Shown here: one piece after another, positions 1 to 8,389 of the stretch
Position numbering within the stretch: the stretch's first letter is position 1
How the letters are laid out: each line of letters opens with the position of its first letter
Position numbers and translations under genes: made by a program
From: JALYUA01 sp038229875
GTDB taxonomy: Bacteria > Acidobacteriota > Thermoanaerobaculia > UBA5066 > Gp7-AA6
Reading direction: 5' to 3'
DNA length: 15,782 bases
Assembly (NCBI GenBank): GCA_038229875.1
Contig: JBBROA010000095.1
Coordinates: 1-15,782 of the forward strand
Notes under the pieces: model-generated
What the model saw: only the letters and a program-made list of their open reading frames with translations
The model's database searches: none
What the model was told of the DNA's origin: nothing

Positions 1-963
1 AATGTCCTCGGCGGGCATCTCTGGGGAATTCCCTGGTACGTGGATACCCGGTTGATCTTCTACCGGCGCGACCTTCTGGCCGCTGCCGGGTACCCGGCCC
101 CGCCGGCGACCTGGCCGGAATGGCGGCACGCGATGGAAAAGGTGCGCGCGGCGAGCGGGAAGACGCACTACGGGATCCTTCTGCCGACCGACGAGTGGGC
201 GCAGCCGGTGATCCTCGGCATGGAGTACGGATCGACCCTGTTGAAGGAAAACGGCGGGCGAGGCGCTTTTTCCGAGCCCGCATTCCAGGCCGCTGCGGAG
301 TTTTACGTGTCTCTTTTCCGCGACTCGCTCGCGCCCGTCCTCTCTTGGTCCGAGATCGGGAACGTGTACCAGGAGTTTGCGCGCGGGACATTTGCCCTCT
401 GGATCACGGGGCCGTGGAACATCGGAGAGTTCCGCCGCAAGATGCCGCCTGAGCTGCGGGATTCCTGGAGCACGGCGCCGATCCCCGCTCCGGAAGCTGG
501 CAAAGCGGGCGTCTCGCTCGCCGGGGGAACGAGTCTCGTCCTCTTCCGTTCCTCCCGGCGAAAGGACGACGCGTGGAAGCTCGTCAGTTACCTCTCGGAG
601 CCCGCGGTCCAGGCGCGGTTCTTCCGTCTGGTCGGGGATCTGCCCGCGCGACGGAGCGCCTGGGCCGACCCCGCACTCGCCGATGACGCCGCAGCGGCCG
701 CATTCCGGACGCAGCTCGAGCGCGTGCTGCCGACTCCCAAGGTGCCCGAGTGGGAGCAGATCGCGACGAAGCTGTTCGAGCACCTGGAGCCGGCGATCCG
801 GGGCCGCGTGACCGTCCGGCAGGCGCTCGCGGCGCTCGACTTCGACGTCGACGCGGCGCTCGCGAAGCGGCGCTGGATGCTCTCGCGCGGACGCCTTGGG
901 CCGGCGGAGCCCGCCGCGGGCGCGACCTCAGGCCCCGCCGCGCTGCGGATCGGCAGGCGATGA
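1..963 (+). CDS. ABC transporter sugar-binding protein, 5' end cut by the window edge
   Basis: Extracytoplasmic solute-binding protein of the MalE/UgpB type (family 1 binding proteins), which delivers an oligosaccharide or sugar derivative to the permeases encoded just downstream. The frame is open from base 1 and gives 320 visible residues. The family is usually 410-440 residues, so roughly 100 N-terminal residues, including the signal peptide, lie outside. The visible start reads GHLWGIPWYVDTRLIFYRRD, the hallmark hinge segment of these proteins, followed by tryptophan-rich segments such as ALWITGPWNIGEF and the GGTSLVLFRSS strand. The in-frame GTG at 40 lies inside this conserved segment and is not the start. 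The C-terminal tail is unusually rich in Ala, Gly and Arg. The first permease starts 10 bases after the stop. The substrate cannot be read from sequence; the two neighbouring glycosidases point to a glucan- or glucoside-type oligosaccharide. Class is very likely, substrate is inference. Confidence 0.93.
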   Translation, partial: NVLGGHLWGIPWYVDTRLIFYRRDLLAAAGYPAPPATWPEWRHAMEKVRAASGKTHYGILLPTDEWAQPVILGMEYGSTLLKENGGRGAFSEPAFQAAAEFYVSLFRDSLAPVLSWSEIGNVYQEFARGTFALWITGPWNIGEFRRKMPPELRDSWSTAPIPAPEAGKAGVSLAGGTSLVLFRSSRRKDDAWKLVSYLSEPAVQARFFRLVGDLPARRSAWADPALADDAAAAAFRTQLERVLPTPKVPEWEQIATKLFEHLEPAIRGRVTVRQALAALDFDVDAALAKRRWMLSRGRLGPAEPAAGATSGPAALRIGRR

Positions 964-973
964 GGACGCGGCG

Positions 974-1870
974 GTGAGTGCGCGCAGTTCTTGGCGCAAC
1001 GCGGAGCTCCGGGCTGCCATGTTCTTTCTGGCCCCCGGCCTCATCATCGTCGGCGTCTTCTTCCTGATTCCCGTGGCGGGCGCCTTCCTCCTCGCGTTCA
1101 CCGACTTCGACATCTATGCGCTCGCCGACCCGCGCAACGTCCGCCTGGTGGGTCTCGCGAACTTCGCGGGGCTGCTGCGCAACCCGGTGTTCTGGACGGC
1201 GCTGCGCAACACCCTGTTCTTCGTCCTCGTCGGGGGCCCGCTCACCGTGGTCGTGTCTTTGTCCGCGGCGCTTCTCGTCGATGCGAAGACCGCCCGGTGG
1301 AAGGGCCTCTTCCGGACCGTTTATTTCGCACCTTTCGTGACGACTCTCGTTGCGGTCGCGACCGTCTTCCGATTTCTGTACCACCCGCGCTTCGGCCTTC
1401 TGAACCAGTTCCTGCGCGTGCTTCACGTCCCGACGGTCGACTGGCTCGGCAATCCGCGATGGGCGATGACAGCGATCGTGATCCTCGCCGTGTGGAAAAA
1501 CTTCGGCTACAACATGATCGTCTTCATCGCGGGTCTCCAGAGCGTTCCCGAGTCGCTCTACGAAGCGGCGCGGCTCGACGGCGCCGGCGCGTGGCGGCGG
1601 TTCCGGCACATCACGGTCCCGATGCTTGCGCCGACGTTTCTATTCGTCGGAGTGATTACGATGATCGGCTACTTCCAGCTGTTCGCGGAGCCCTATGTGA
1701 TGACGCGCGGCGGACCGCTGAACGCGACCCTGTCGATGGCGCTCTTCATGTACCAGCAGGGATTCCGGTGGTGGAACATGGGGTATTCGGCGGCCATCGC
1801 GTTCATCCTGTTCCTTCTGATTCTCGCGGCGACGCTTTTCCAGCTGTTTCTTCAGAGGAAGCGCGCGTGA
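974..1870 (+). CDS. Sugar ABC transporter permease, MalF/UgpA type
   Basis: Inner-membrane permease subunit, 298 residues, a normal length for the family, with about six hydrophobic segments (first at about residues 16-42, last at about 278-293). The cytoplasmic EAA loop that docks on the ATPase starts at residues 197-199 (EAARLDGAGAWRRF). It is expected to pair with the next permease and with the ATPase at 7304-8389. I chose GTG 974 because it is preceded by a Shine-Dalgarno-like GAGGA at 962-966 and gives the usual short charged N-terminus before the first membrane helix. A longer frame opening at 896 would overlap the binding-protein gene and adds only Arg/Pro-rich residues. Its last four bases overlap the next start (GTGA). 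Confidence 0.94.
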   Translation: MSARSSWRNAELRAAMFFLAPGLIIVGVFFLIPVAGAFLLAFTDFDIYALADPRNVRLVGLANFAGLLRNPVFWTALRNTLFFVLVGGPLTVVVSLSAALLVDAKTARWKGLFRTVYFAPFVTTLVAVATVFRFLYHPRFGLLNQFLRVLHVPTVDWLGNPRWAMTAIVILAVWKNFGYNMIVFIAGLQSVPESLYEAARLDGAGAWRRFRHITVPMLAPTFLFVGVITMIGYFQLFAEPYVMTRGGPLNATLSMALFMYQQGFRWWNMGYSAAIAFILFLLILAATLFQLFLQRKRA

Positions 1871-2688
1871 GCCGGAAGGGGGGAGGGATTCTCGTCAACG
1901 TCCTCCTGGTGGCGGGCGCCGCCGTGACGCTTCTGCCGCTGCTCTGGATGATCTCCGCCTCGTTCATGCCAGCGGGTCAGGCGAACTCCGAGCCGCCCGT
2001 GCTCCTTCCTCGCCCGGCGACTCTGGCGAACTACGTGACCCTGTTCACGCGCATGAACGTCGCGAGGAATTTCCGCAACAGCCTGGTGCTCGCGTTTACC
2101 GTGACCTTCGGCTCGCTCCTCTTCAACTCGATGGCGGGCTACGCCTTCGCGAAGCTGCGGTTTGCGGGCCGGGACCGGCTGTTCGCATTTCTCATGGGAG
2201 CGCTCGCGATCCCGGTGCAGGTCGCTATGCTGCCGCTTTTCCTGATGGTCAAGAGTCTCGGCATGATCAACACGCTATGGGGCGTCATCGTGCCCGGTCT
2301 CGCGGGTATCTTCGGAATCTTTCTCATCCGCCAGTACGCGCAATCGATTCCGGACGAGGTGCTCGAAGCCGCCCGGCTCGACGGCGCCGGCGAGTTCCGG
2401 ATCTACTGGAAGATCGTCCTCCCTCTGCTGCGTCCGATCCTGGTCACTCTGGCTCTCTTCACTTTCCTGGGATCCTGGAACGATTTCCTCTGGCCGCTCG
2501 TCGTCCTGAGCGACGCCTCGCGGTACACGCTGCCGGTCGCGTTGGCGAATCTCGTCGGAGAGCACGTGCAGGACACCGAGCTGATGATGGCGGGCTCGGT
2601 CCTGACCGTATTCCCCGTGCTGATCCTCTTCCTGTTCCTCCAGCGCTATTACGTCCAGGGAATCATGATGGGGAGCGTCAAGGAGTGA
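1867..2688 (+). CDS. Sugar ABC transporter permease, MalG/UgpE type
   Basis: Second membrane subunit of the importer, 273 residues, typical for MalG-like permeases. The first membrane helix is at about residues 8-30. The EAA loop starts at residues 167-169 (EAARLDGAGEFRIYWKIVLP), and the late SWNDF motif at about 203-207 is highly characteristic of this subfamily. The GTG start at 1867 overlaps the stop of the preceding permease by four bases and has AGAGGAA at 1854-1860, six bases ahead, so translational coupling is likely. The same frame stays open far upstream, but that part is antiparallel-looking Arg-rich shadow sequence inside the first permease and was excluded. The stop overlaps the GTG start of the glycosidase gene. 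Confidence 0.94.
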   Translation: MSRKGGGILVNVLLVAGAAVTLLPLLWMISASFMPAGQANSEPPVLLPRPATLANYVTLFTRMNVARNFRNSLVLAFTVTFGSLLFNSMAGYAFAKLRFAGRDRLFAFLMGALAIPVQVAMLPLFLMVKSLGMINTLWGVIVPGLAGIFGIFLIRQYAQSIPDEVLEAARLDGAGEFRIYWKIVLPLLRPILVTLALFTFLGSWNDFLWPLVVLSDASRYTLPVALANLVGEHVQDTELMMAGSVLTVFPVLILFLFLQRYYVQGIMMGSVKE

Positions 2689-5600
2689 GACCCGGGCGGC
2701 TCTTCTCGATCGTGTGCTGCGCGGCCGCCGTCGCGGCCGCGGGGGCGCCGCCGTCCGCGGATCCGTTCGAAGACACACCGAAGTGGCGCGCCGCCCCCGC
2801 CGAAGGCGTCGCGCTGACGCTCTCGAAAACGGACGGGGCCCGGGGCGGCGCCCTGCGGCTCGACTTCGATTTTCGCGGCCACGCCGGATGGGCGGCCGCC
2901 CGTCGCGAGCTGCCCCTCGACCTGCCCGAAAACTACGAGATCTCCTTCTCGATCCGCGGAGAGTCCGAGCCGAACGACCTCGAGGTCAAACTGATCGACG
3001 CGTCCGGTGAGAACGTCTGGTGGGCAGTGCGCCGCGAATTCACGCCCTCCGCGGACTGGCAAAAGTTGAGATTGAAGAAGCGTCACTTCTCCTTCGCGTG
3101 GGGGCCCGCCGGAGGAGGAGAGATCCGCCGCGCCGCCGCGTTCGAGATCGCCGTCACCGCGCGCAGCGGCGGCCGGGGCTGGATCGCGCTCGACGAGCTT
3201 TCCGTCACCCCGTTGCCGCCGCCGCCACCGTTGCCCGCCGCCCCCGCACCCGCCGCGCGCTCTGCGGAATCGCTGCCCGGATTCGACGCCGGCGCAAGTG
3301 TGGACGGCGACCGGAAGACGTTCTGGCGGAGCGCCGGGCCGGCCGCTTTGACGCTCGACCTGCGGGAGAGCCGCGAGTTCGGAGGGTTGACGATCTTCTG
3401 GGAGCCGGGGCGCTTCGCGCGGCAGTACGCGGTCGAGACGTCTGAGGACGGGGACTCCTGGACCGTCGCCCGCGCGGTGACGGCCGGCAACGGAGGCCGG
3501 GACGACGTCTTTCTCCCGGAGTCGGAGTCGCGCTGGATCCGCCTGCGGATGACTGCCGCGGGGCCGGATGGCCTCGGGATCGAAGAGATCGCGGTGCGGT
3601 CTCTCTCCTGGGGCGAATCGCCGAACGCGTTTTTCGCCGCGATCGCCGCGGACGCCCCGCGGGGGATGTATCCGCGGTCTTTTTCGGGAGAGCAGTCCTA
3701 CTGGACGGTCGTCGGCGTGAGCGGCGACACCGAGAGCGCGCTGGTGTCGGAAGACGGATCCGTCGAGCCCGCGGCCGGCTCGTTTTCCGTCGAGCCGTTC
3801 GTGTCGGTCGGAGGCGCGCTCTGCACGTGGGCGGAGGGCCGGACCCGGCACTCGCTCGCGCAGGGAGACCTGCCGATCCCGACCGTTTCGCGCGAATCGT
3901 CCGGAGTGTCGCTCGAGGTCACGGCCGCTGCAATCGGAAGTCCGGGCTCCGCTGTTCTGCATGTGCGCTACCGGCTGGTTTCCAGGGGCAGGGGCACCGG
4001 CCGGCGCCGCGGCACGCTCTTTCTCGCGGTTCGGCCGTTCCAGGTGAATCCCCCCGCGCAGTTCTTGAACCGCGTCGGAGGTGTTTCGCCGATCGGGAGT
4101 CTCGCCTGGGACGGGCGGGCGGTCTCGGTCGACGGTGTGCCGCGCCTGTTGCCCCTGAGTGCGGCGCGAGGGTTCGGCGCGGCGGCGTTCGACGAGGGGT
4201 CTGTGGCCGAGTTCCTCGCGCGCGGAGAGCTCCCGCCGGCGGCCGCGGTCCAGGATCCGGCGCGGTGGGCCTCGGGCGCGCTCGCCTTCGACTTCGATCT
4301 GAACGCGGGCGGGCGCGACGAGATCTCAATCGAGCTGCCGTTGCATCCGGCAGCGGGCCGAGCGGCGCCCGCCCTTCTCTCGCGGGCCGGGGCGGCGACT
4401 CTTGCGAGCGATCGCCTCGCCCGGTCGGCGCGCGCGTGGCGGGGAGAGCTCGGCCGCGTGGGGATCGAGGCGCCTCCCGCCGCGCAGCCGCTGCTTCGGA
4501 CGCTGCGAACGAGCCTCGCGCAAATCCTCATCGAACGCGACGGCGCTGCGCTCCGCCCCGGTACGAGATCGTACGCGCGCTCCTGGATCCGCGACGGCGC
4601 GATGATGGCGGCGGCCCTCCTGCGGATGGGGCATCCCGAGGCGGCCCGCGCATACGCCGACTGGTTCGCGCCGTACCAGTCGCCCGAAGGCCGCGTCCCG
4701 TGCTGCGTCGATCGCCGGGGCGGAGACTCCGTGGTCGAAAACGACAGCCATGGCGAGCTCCTGTATCTCCTGGCCGACACGTGGCGGTTCACGAAAGACG
4801 CGGCGTGGCTCGCGCGCGTGTTTCCCCATGTCGAGAAGGCCGTCGCGTGGATCGACCAGGAGCGGCAGCGGCGCCGCACACCGGACTACGCGCAGGGCGA
4901 GAAGCAGATCTTTTTCGGCCTGCTCCCCGAGTCAATCAGCCACGAGGGATATTCGGCGAAGCCCGTCCACTCGTACTGGGACGACTTCTGGACGCTGAAG
5001 GGTTTGAAGGACGCGGTGGACCTCGCCGCGGCGCTCGGCCGGACGCACGAGCAGGCGCGCTGGTCCCTCATCCGCGACGAGTTCTCGTCGGACCTCTACG
5101 CCTCGATCCGCCGCGTGCAGCAGACGAAGGGGATCGACTTCATACCCGGCTCGGCGGACCTGGCGGACTTCGACGCCACGTCCACCACCATCGCTCTCGA
5201 TCCCGCGGGCGAGGAGAGCCGGCTCCCGCATGAGGCGCTCCGGCGGACGTTCGAACGGTACTGGACGGAGTTCGTCCGCCGGCGCGACGGCAAGGTCTGG
5301 GAGGACTACACACCCTACGAGATCCGCAACGTCGGCGCTTTCGTGCGCCTCGGCTGGCGGGAGCGCGCCCACGAGCTCCTGCCGTTTTTCATGGACACCC
5401 GGCGCCCCGCCGAGTGGAATGGCTGGTCGGAGGGCGTGGGCCGCGAGGAGCGCAAGATCCGATTCGTCGGCGACATGCCCCACGCCTGGGTGGCGTCCGA
5501 CTTCATCCGCTCGACTCTCGATCTCTTCGCGTGGGAGCGCGAGTCAGACGGCGCGGTCGTGCTTGCCGCGGGAATCCCGGCGGAGTGGCTCGAGGGGAGA

Positions 5601-5843
5601 GGCATCTCGGTCCACGGCCTCCGGACGACACGGGGACTGCTCGACTATTCTCTCCGGAGAGATAAGGCCCGCCTTCGGCTCACCGTGGGAGGGACGCTCG
5701 CGCCCCCGCCCGGCGGATTCGCGCTCCGGCCGCCGCTTTCCGCCGGGCGCCACCGCGCGGTGGTGAACGAACGGCGGGTCACGTTCGAGGCGCCCGAGCT
5801 CCTCGTTCGCGAGTTTCCGGCCACCGTCTGGATCGACCGGTAG
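2685..5843 (+). CDS. Exported six-hairpin glycosidase with N-terminal carbohydrate-binding-like and F5/8 type C domains
   Basis: Large 1052-residue protein, probably a secreted or periplasmic glycoside hydrolase. Visible layout: a signal peptide at about residues 1-20 (hydrophobic Ala-rich core, cleavage near AAAG/AP); a beta-sandwich resembling a carbohydrate-binding domain at about 25-172; a Pro/Ala linker at about 175-195; a discoidin-like F5/8 type C domain at about 196-306; a beta-rich super-sandwich to about 600; then an (alpha/alpha)6 barrel at about 600-955 and a small C-terminal beta domain. The barrel has SWIRDG at 633-638, NDSHGE nearby, and YWDDFW at 764-769, motifs of the kind seen in GH15/GH63-type enzymes. 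I cannot assign a GH family or prove the catalytic acids. GTG 2685 overlaps the permease stop (GTGA), so the enzyme is co-translated with the transporter. The frame is open upstream, but the signal peptide supports this start. Glycan debranching or trimming before uptake is inferred from context. Confidence 0.85.
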   Translation: MRPGRLFSIVCCAAAVAAAGAPPSADPFEDTPKWRAAPAEGVALTLSKTDGARGGALRLDFDFRGHAGWAAARRELPLDLPENYEISFSIRGESEPNDLEVKLIDASGENVWWAVRREFTPSADWQKLRLKKRHFSFAWGPAGGGEIRRAAAFEIAVTARSGGRGWIALDELSVTPLPPPPPLPAAPAPAARSAESLPGFDAGASVDGDRKTFWRSAGPAALTLDLRESREFGGLTIFWEPGRFARQYAVETSEDGDSWTVARAVTAGNGGRDDVFLPESESRWIRLRMTAAGPDGLGIEEIAVRSLSWGESPNAFFAAIAADAPRGMYPRSFSGEQSYWTVVGVSGDTESALVSEDGSVEPAAGSFSVEPFVSVGGALCTWAEGRTRHSLAQGDLPIPTVSRESSGVSLEVTAAAIGSPGSAVLHVRYRLVSRGRGTGRRRGTLFLAVRPFQVNPPAQFLNRVGGVSPIGSLAWDGRAVSVDGVPRLLPLSAARGFGAAAFDEGSVAEFLARGELPPAAAVQDPARWASGALAFDFDLNAGGRDEISIELPLHPAAGRAAPALLSRAGAATLASDRLARSARAWRGELGRVGIEAPPAAQPLLRTLRTSLAQILIERDGAALRPGTRSYARSWIRDGAMMAAALLRMGHPEAARAYADWFAPYQSPEGRVPCCVDRRGGDSVVENDSHGELLYLLADTWRFTKDAAWLARVFPHVEKAVAWIDQERQRRRTPDYAQGEKQIFFGLLPESISHEGYSAKPVHSYWDDFWTLKGLKDAVDLAAALGRTHEQARWSLIRDEFSSDLYASIRRVQQTKGIDFIPGSADLADFDATSTTIALDPAGEESRLPHEALRRTFERYWTEFVRRRDGKVWEDYTPYEIRNVGAFVRLGWRERAHELLPFFMDTRRPAEWNGWSEGVGREERKIRFVGDMPHAWVASDFIRSTLDLFAWERESDGAVVLAAGIPAEWLEGRGISVHGLRTTRGLLDYSLRRDKARLRLTVGGTLAPPPGGFALRPPLSAGRHRAVVNERRVTFEAPELLVREFPATVWIDR

Positions 5844-5850
5844 TTCTTTC

Positions 5851-5915
5851 CCCTCTCGCGCGCGCGGGGAGAGGGAGCAGGACGGAGCGGGGCCGCTCTA
5901 TAGCGCTACTGCGCT
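5851..5915. terminator. Cluster of three small hairpins between convergent genes
   Basis: The 78-base gap between the two convergent stops holds three inverted repeats: CCCTCTC at 5851-5857 with GAGAGGG at 5869-5875 (loop rich in GC alternation), GAGCG at 5885-5889 with CGCTC at 5894-5898, and AGCGC at 5902-5906 with GCGCT at 5911-5915. The position suits a bidirectional terminator. None is followed by a run of T on either strand, so this is not a textbook intrinsic terminator, and the role is inferred from position only. Confidence 0.4.
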
Positions 5916-5921
5916 CATGCG

Positions 5922-7379
5922 TTAGCTTCGAGATGGCGCCTCAGACTCCAATGCCGCACCGCGCGTGCGGATCACCTCGGCGTAGAAGCGGGCGCTCTCT
6001 TTCGGTGTCCTCTTCTGTGTGGCGAAGTCGACGTGCACGATGCCGAAGCGCTTCGAGTACCCGTGGCTCCACTCGAAGTTGTCGAGCAGCGACCACGCGA
6101 AGTACCCGCGGAGGTCTACTCCGGCCGCCATCGCCCGGCGCGCCGCTCGCAGGTGTTCCCGGAGGTATTCGACGCGCAGCGGATCGCGCCCGAGCTCCCC
6201 GACGGTGGGAGGGTCGTAGAACGCGGCCCCGTTCTCCGTCACGTAGAGCGGGAGCTTTCCGTATCGCGCCGTGACCCATCGCAGCGTGTCCGCCAGGCCT
6301 TCCGGATAGACCTCCCACGACGTCTCGGTGTGGGCGTGTTGCTTCTGCCGTACGCGAACCGATCGCAGGGGGACGTCCGCGGCGTCGGACCGCATGACTC
6401 CCCGCGTGTAGTAATTGACGCCCAGAAAATCGATAGGGGACCGGATGCCGTCGAAATCGGAGGAAGGGAAGCGCGGCCACGCCTCCCCAAAAATTTCGGC
6501 GAGCTCTTCCGGGTAGCTTCCGAGGAACACCGGGTCGAGATACTGGCGGTTCATGTATGCATCCGCCCGGCGGGTCGCTGCCAGATCCTCGGCGTTCTGA
6601 GACGCCGGGTACTTCGGCTCCAGGTTCACCACCATGCCGATGGCCGCCCGCGAGGAGACCGCGCGATACGCCTCTACCGCGGCGCCGTGCGCGCGAAGCA
6701 GGTTGTGCGAGACGATCGGCGCCTCGAAGAGGTTGCGGTGCCCGGGCGCGAGCGCGCCGAAGAGATAGCCCCCGTCGGACACCACCCACGGCTCGTTCAG
6801 GGTCGCCCACGCGTCGACGCCGCCGTCGAGCGCGCGGTAGGCGGCCGTGGCGTAGTCCGCGAACCAGCCGGCCACGTCGCGGTTGAGCCACCCGCCGCGG
6901 TCGTCCAGCGCGGCGGGCAGATCCCAGTGATACAGCGTCGCGAAAGGCCGGATGCCCGCCTCTCGCAACCCATCCACCAGGCGGCGATAGAAGTCGAGCC
7001 CCGCCTGATTCACCGCGCCCGTTCCCTCCGGAAAGATGCGGCTCCAGGAAATGCTGAACCGGTAAGCGGTCAACCCGAGGTCGCGCATCAATGCGATATC
7101 GTTTTTCCAGAGGCGATAGTGGTCGCAGGCGACGTCGCCGGTGTCGTCGTCTCGAACGAGGCCGGGGGTGTGCGAGAAGCGATGCCAGATGCTGGGGCCC
7201 GCGCCATCCGCGAGAGGCGACCCCTCGATCTGGTACGCGGAGGTCGCGGCGCCCCAGAGAAAGTCATCCGGGAAAAGCGAGCTTGCTGGCGAGTCTCCCG
7301 GCGTCAGGACGCGATCCTCTCGGAAGTCTCGGGATCGAAGAGATGAACGCGGTCGAGGTCCGGAACCGCGTCGAAGCAT
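5922..7379 (-). CDS. GH1 family beta-glucosidase
   Basis: Cytoplasmic-looking glycoside hydrolase of family 1 (retaining beta-glucosidase/beta-galactosidase type), with no signal peptide, so it likely cleaves imported beta-linked oligosaccharides. Numbering from the ATG at 7379 (485 residues): the N-terminal signature FLWGAATSAYQIEG at 40-53, the acid/base Glu in TLNEP (E196), the nucleophile in VTENGA (E382), and the WSLLDNFEW segment near the C-terminus. All are intact. The start is uncertain. From ATG 7379 the gene overlaps the ATPase by 76 bases and gains a 24-residue Arg-rich leader not typical of the family. No other ATG, GTG or TTG lies between. A CTG at 7305-7307 overlaps the ATPase stop by four bases (CTGA), has GAGAGG eight bases ahead, and would give the usual short leader. 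I list the longer form; the biological start may be 7307. It follows the ATPase gene as a two-gene operon. Confidence 0.93.
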   Translation of the reverse strand: MLRRGSGPRPRSSLRSRDFREDRVLTPGDSPASSLFPDDFLWGAATSAYQIEGSPLADGAGPSIWHRFSHTPGLVRDDDTGDVACDHYRLWKNDIALMRDLGLTAYRFSISWSRIFPEGTGAVNQAGLDFYRRLVDGLREAGIRPFATLYHWDLPAALDDRGGWLNRDVAGWFADYATAAYRALDGGVDAWATLNEPWVVSDGGYLFGALAPGHRNLFEAPIVSHNLLRAHGAAVEAYRAVSSRAAIGMVVNLEPKYPASQNAEDLAATRRADAYMNRQYLDPVFLGSYPEELAEIFGEAWPRFPSSDFDGIRSPIDFLGVNYYTRGVMRSDAADVPLRSVRVRQKQHAHTETSWEVYPEGLADTLRWVTARYGKLPLYVTENGAAFYDPPTVGELGRDPLRVEYLREHLRAARRAMAAGVDLRGYFAWSLLDNFEWSHGYSKRFGIVHVDFATQKRTPKESARFYAEVIRTRGAALESEAPSRS

Positions 7380-8389
7380 TCTCCCATCAGCGGCCGGTCG
7401 CGAGGGCCGAGCTTGCAGATGACGGCCGCCTCGCCGAGCCGCGCATGGACGATCACTTCGTCGCCGAGCGGCTCCACGATCTCAGCGACGAGAGGGAGAA
7501 ACGGAGCGTCCGCGCGATCTCCGGGCGCGCGGCGATGGAGGATCTCCGGTCTCATTCCGAGGATCACCTTCCGCCCGTCCGTGAGAGCGGCGCCCGAAGG
7601 GGGCACGGGGATCGAAAACCCGTCGCCTGTGAGCGTCCCCGTTCCCCGCGCGATCGTCGCAGGGAGCAGGTTCATGGGAGGGGTGCCGATGAACCCGGCG
7701 ACGAAAAGGTTTCTCGGTTGATCGTAGATCTCGAGCGGCTCTCCGACCTGCTGAATCCGCCCGTCTTTCATGACGGCGATCCGCGAGCCCATCGTCATCG
7801 CCTCCACCTGGTCGTGCGTCACGTACACCGTGGTCGTCTGCAGCCGATCCTGAAGCTTCTTGATCTCTCCCCTCATCTGTCCGCGCAGCTTCGCGTCGAG
7901 GTTCGAGAGCGGCTCGTCGAACAGGAAGACGGAGGGCTTGCGGACGATCGCGCGGCCGAGCGCGACGCGCTGCCGTTGCCCTCCGGAGAGCTGCGCCGGC
8001 CGCCGCTCCAGAACGCCCGCCAGGCCGAGCATTTCCGAGGCCTCGGAGACCAGCCGCTCTCGATCCTCCTTCGGCGTCTTCCGCATCTTCAGGCCGAACT
8101 CGAGGTTCTCCCGGATCGTCATGTGCGGGTAGAGCGCGTAATTCTGGAACACCATCGCGATGTCGCGTTCCTTGGGCGGAACGTCGTTGACCACGCGCTC
8201 TCCGATGGCGATCTCGCCGCCGGAGACGTCCTCCAGGCCCGCGATCATGCGCAGCGCGGTCGATTTTCCGCAACCCGACGGGCCGACGAGCACCATGAAC
8301 TCGCGATCGGCGATCGCGAGATTCAGGTTCTCGATGACGGGGGCGCCCCCATACGACTTCGAGACGCCTCGGAACGTGACGGTGGCCAT
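7304..8389 (-). CDS. ATP-binding subunit of sugar ABC importer, MalK/UgpC/MsmK type
   Basis: Cytoplasmic ATPase that would energise the importer whose other subunits are encoded at 1-2688. It has 361 residues, the standard length. Motifs are all intact: Walker A GPSGCGKST at 36-44, Q-loop Gln at 82, signature LSGGQ at 134-138, Walker B with DE at 158-159, and the switch His at 192 in YVTHDQVEAM. The last ~120 residues form the OB/TOBE-type regulatory domain of MalK-like proteins (MNLLPATI, GMRPE segments). ATG 8389 has GGGAG four bases upstream on the - strand. It lies on the opposite strand from the permeases, so the importer is encoded in two convergent units. MalK-type ATPases are often shared among several importers, so exclusive pairing with this one is inference. 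Confidence 0.95.
   Translation of the reverse strand: MATVTFRGVSKSYGGAPVIENLNLAIADREFMVLVGPSGCGKSTALRMIAGLEDVSGGEIAIGERVVNDVPPKERDIAMVFQNYALYPHMTIRENLEFGLKMRKTPKEDRERLVSEASEMLGLAGVLERRPAQLSGGQRQRVALGRAIVRKPSVFLFDEPLSNLDAKLRGQMRGEIKKLQDRLQTTTVYVTHDQVEAMTMGSRIAVMKDGRIQQVGEPLEIYDQPRNLFVAGFIGTPPMNLLPATIARGTGTLTGDGFSIPVPPSGAALTDGRKVILGMRPEILHRRAPGDRADAPFLPLVAEIVEPLGDEVIVHARLGEAAVICKLGPRDRPLMGECFDAVPDLDRVHLFDPETSERIAS

Noticed and set aside
584..1609. Long open frame on the - strand inside the binding protein and first permease genes
   Set aside because: It is antisense to well-recognised genes, is dominated by Arg/Glu/Pro low-complexity sequence and resembles no family; it is a high-GC shadow.
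2649..3962. 437-codon antisense frame opposite the glycosidase gene
   Set aside because: Arg/Gly-rich shadow of the glycosidase, which has clear domains and a signal peptide on the + strand.
6033..7346. 437-codon + strand frame opposite the GH1 gene
   Set aside because: Antisense to a gene with both GH1 catalytic motifs intact; composition is that of a shadow frame.
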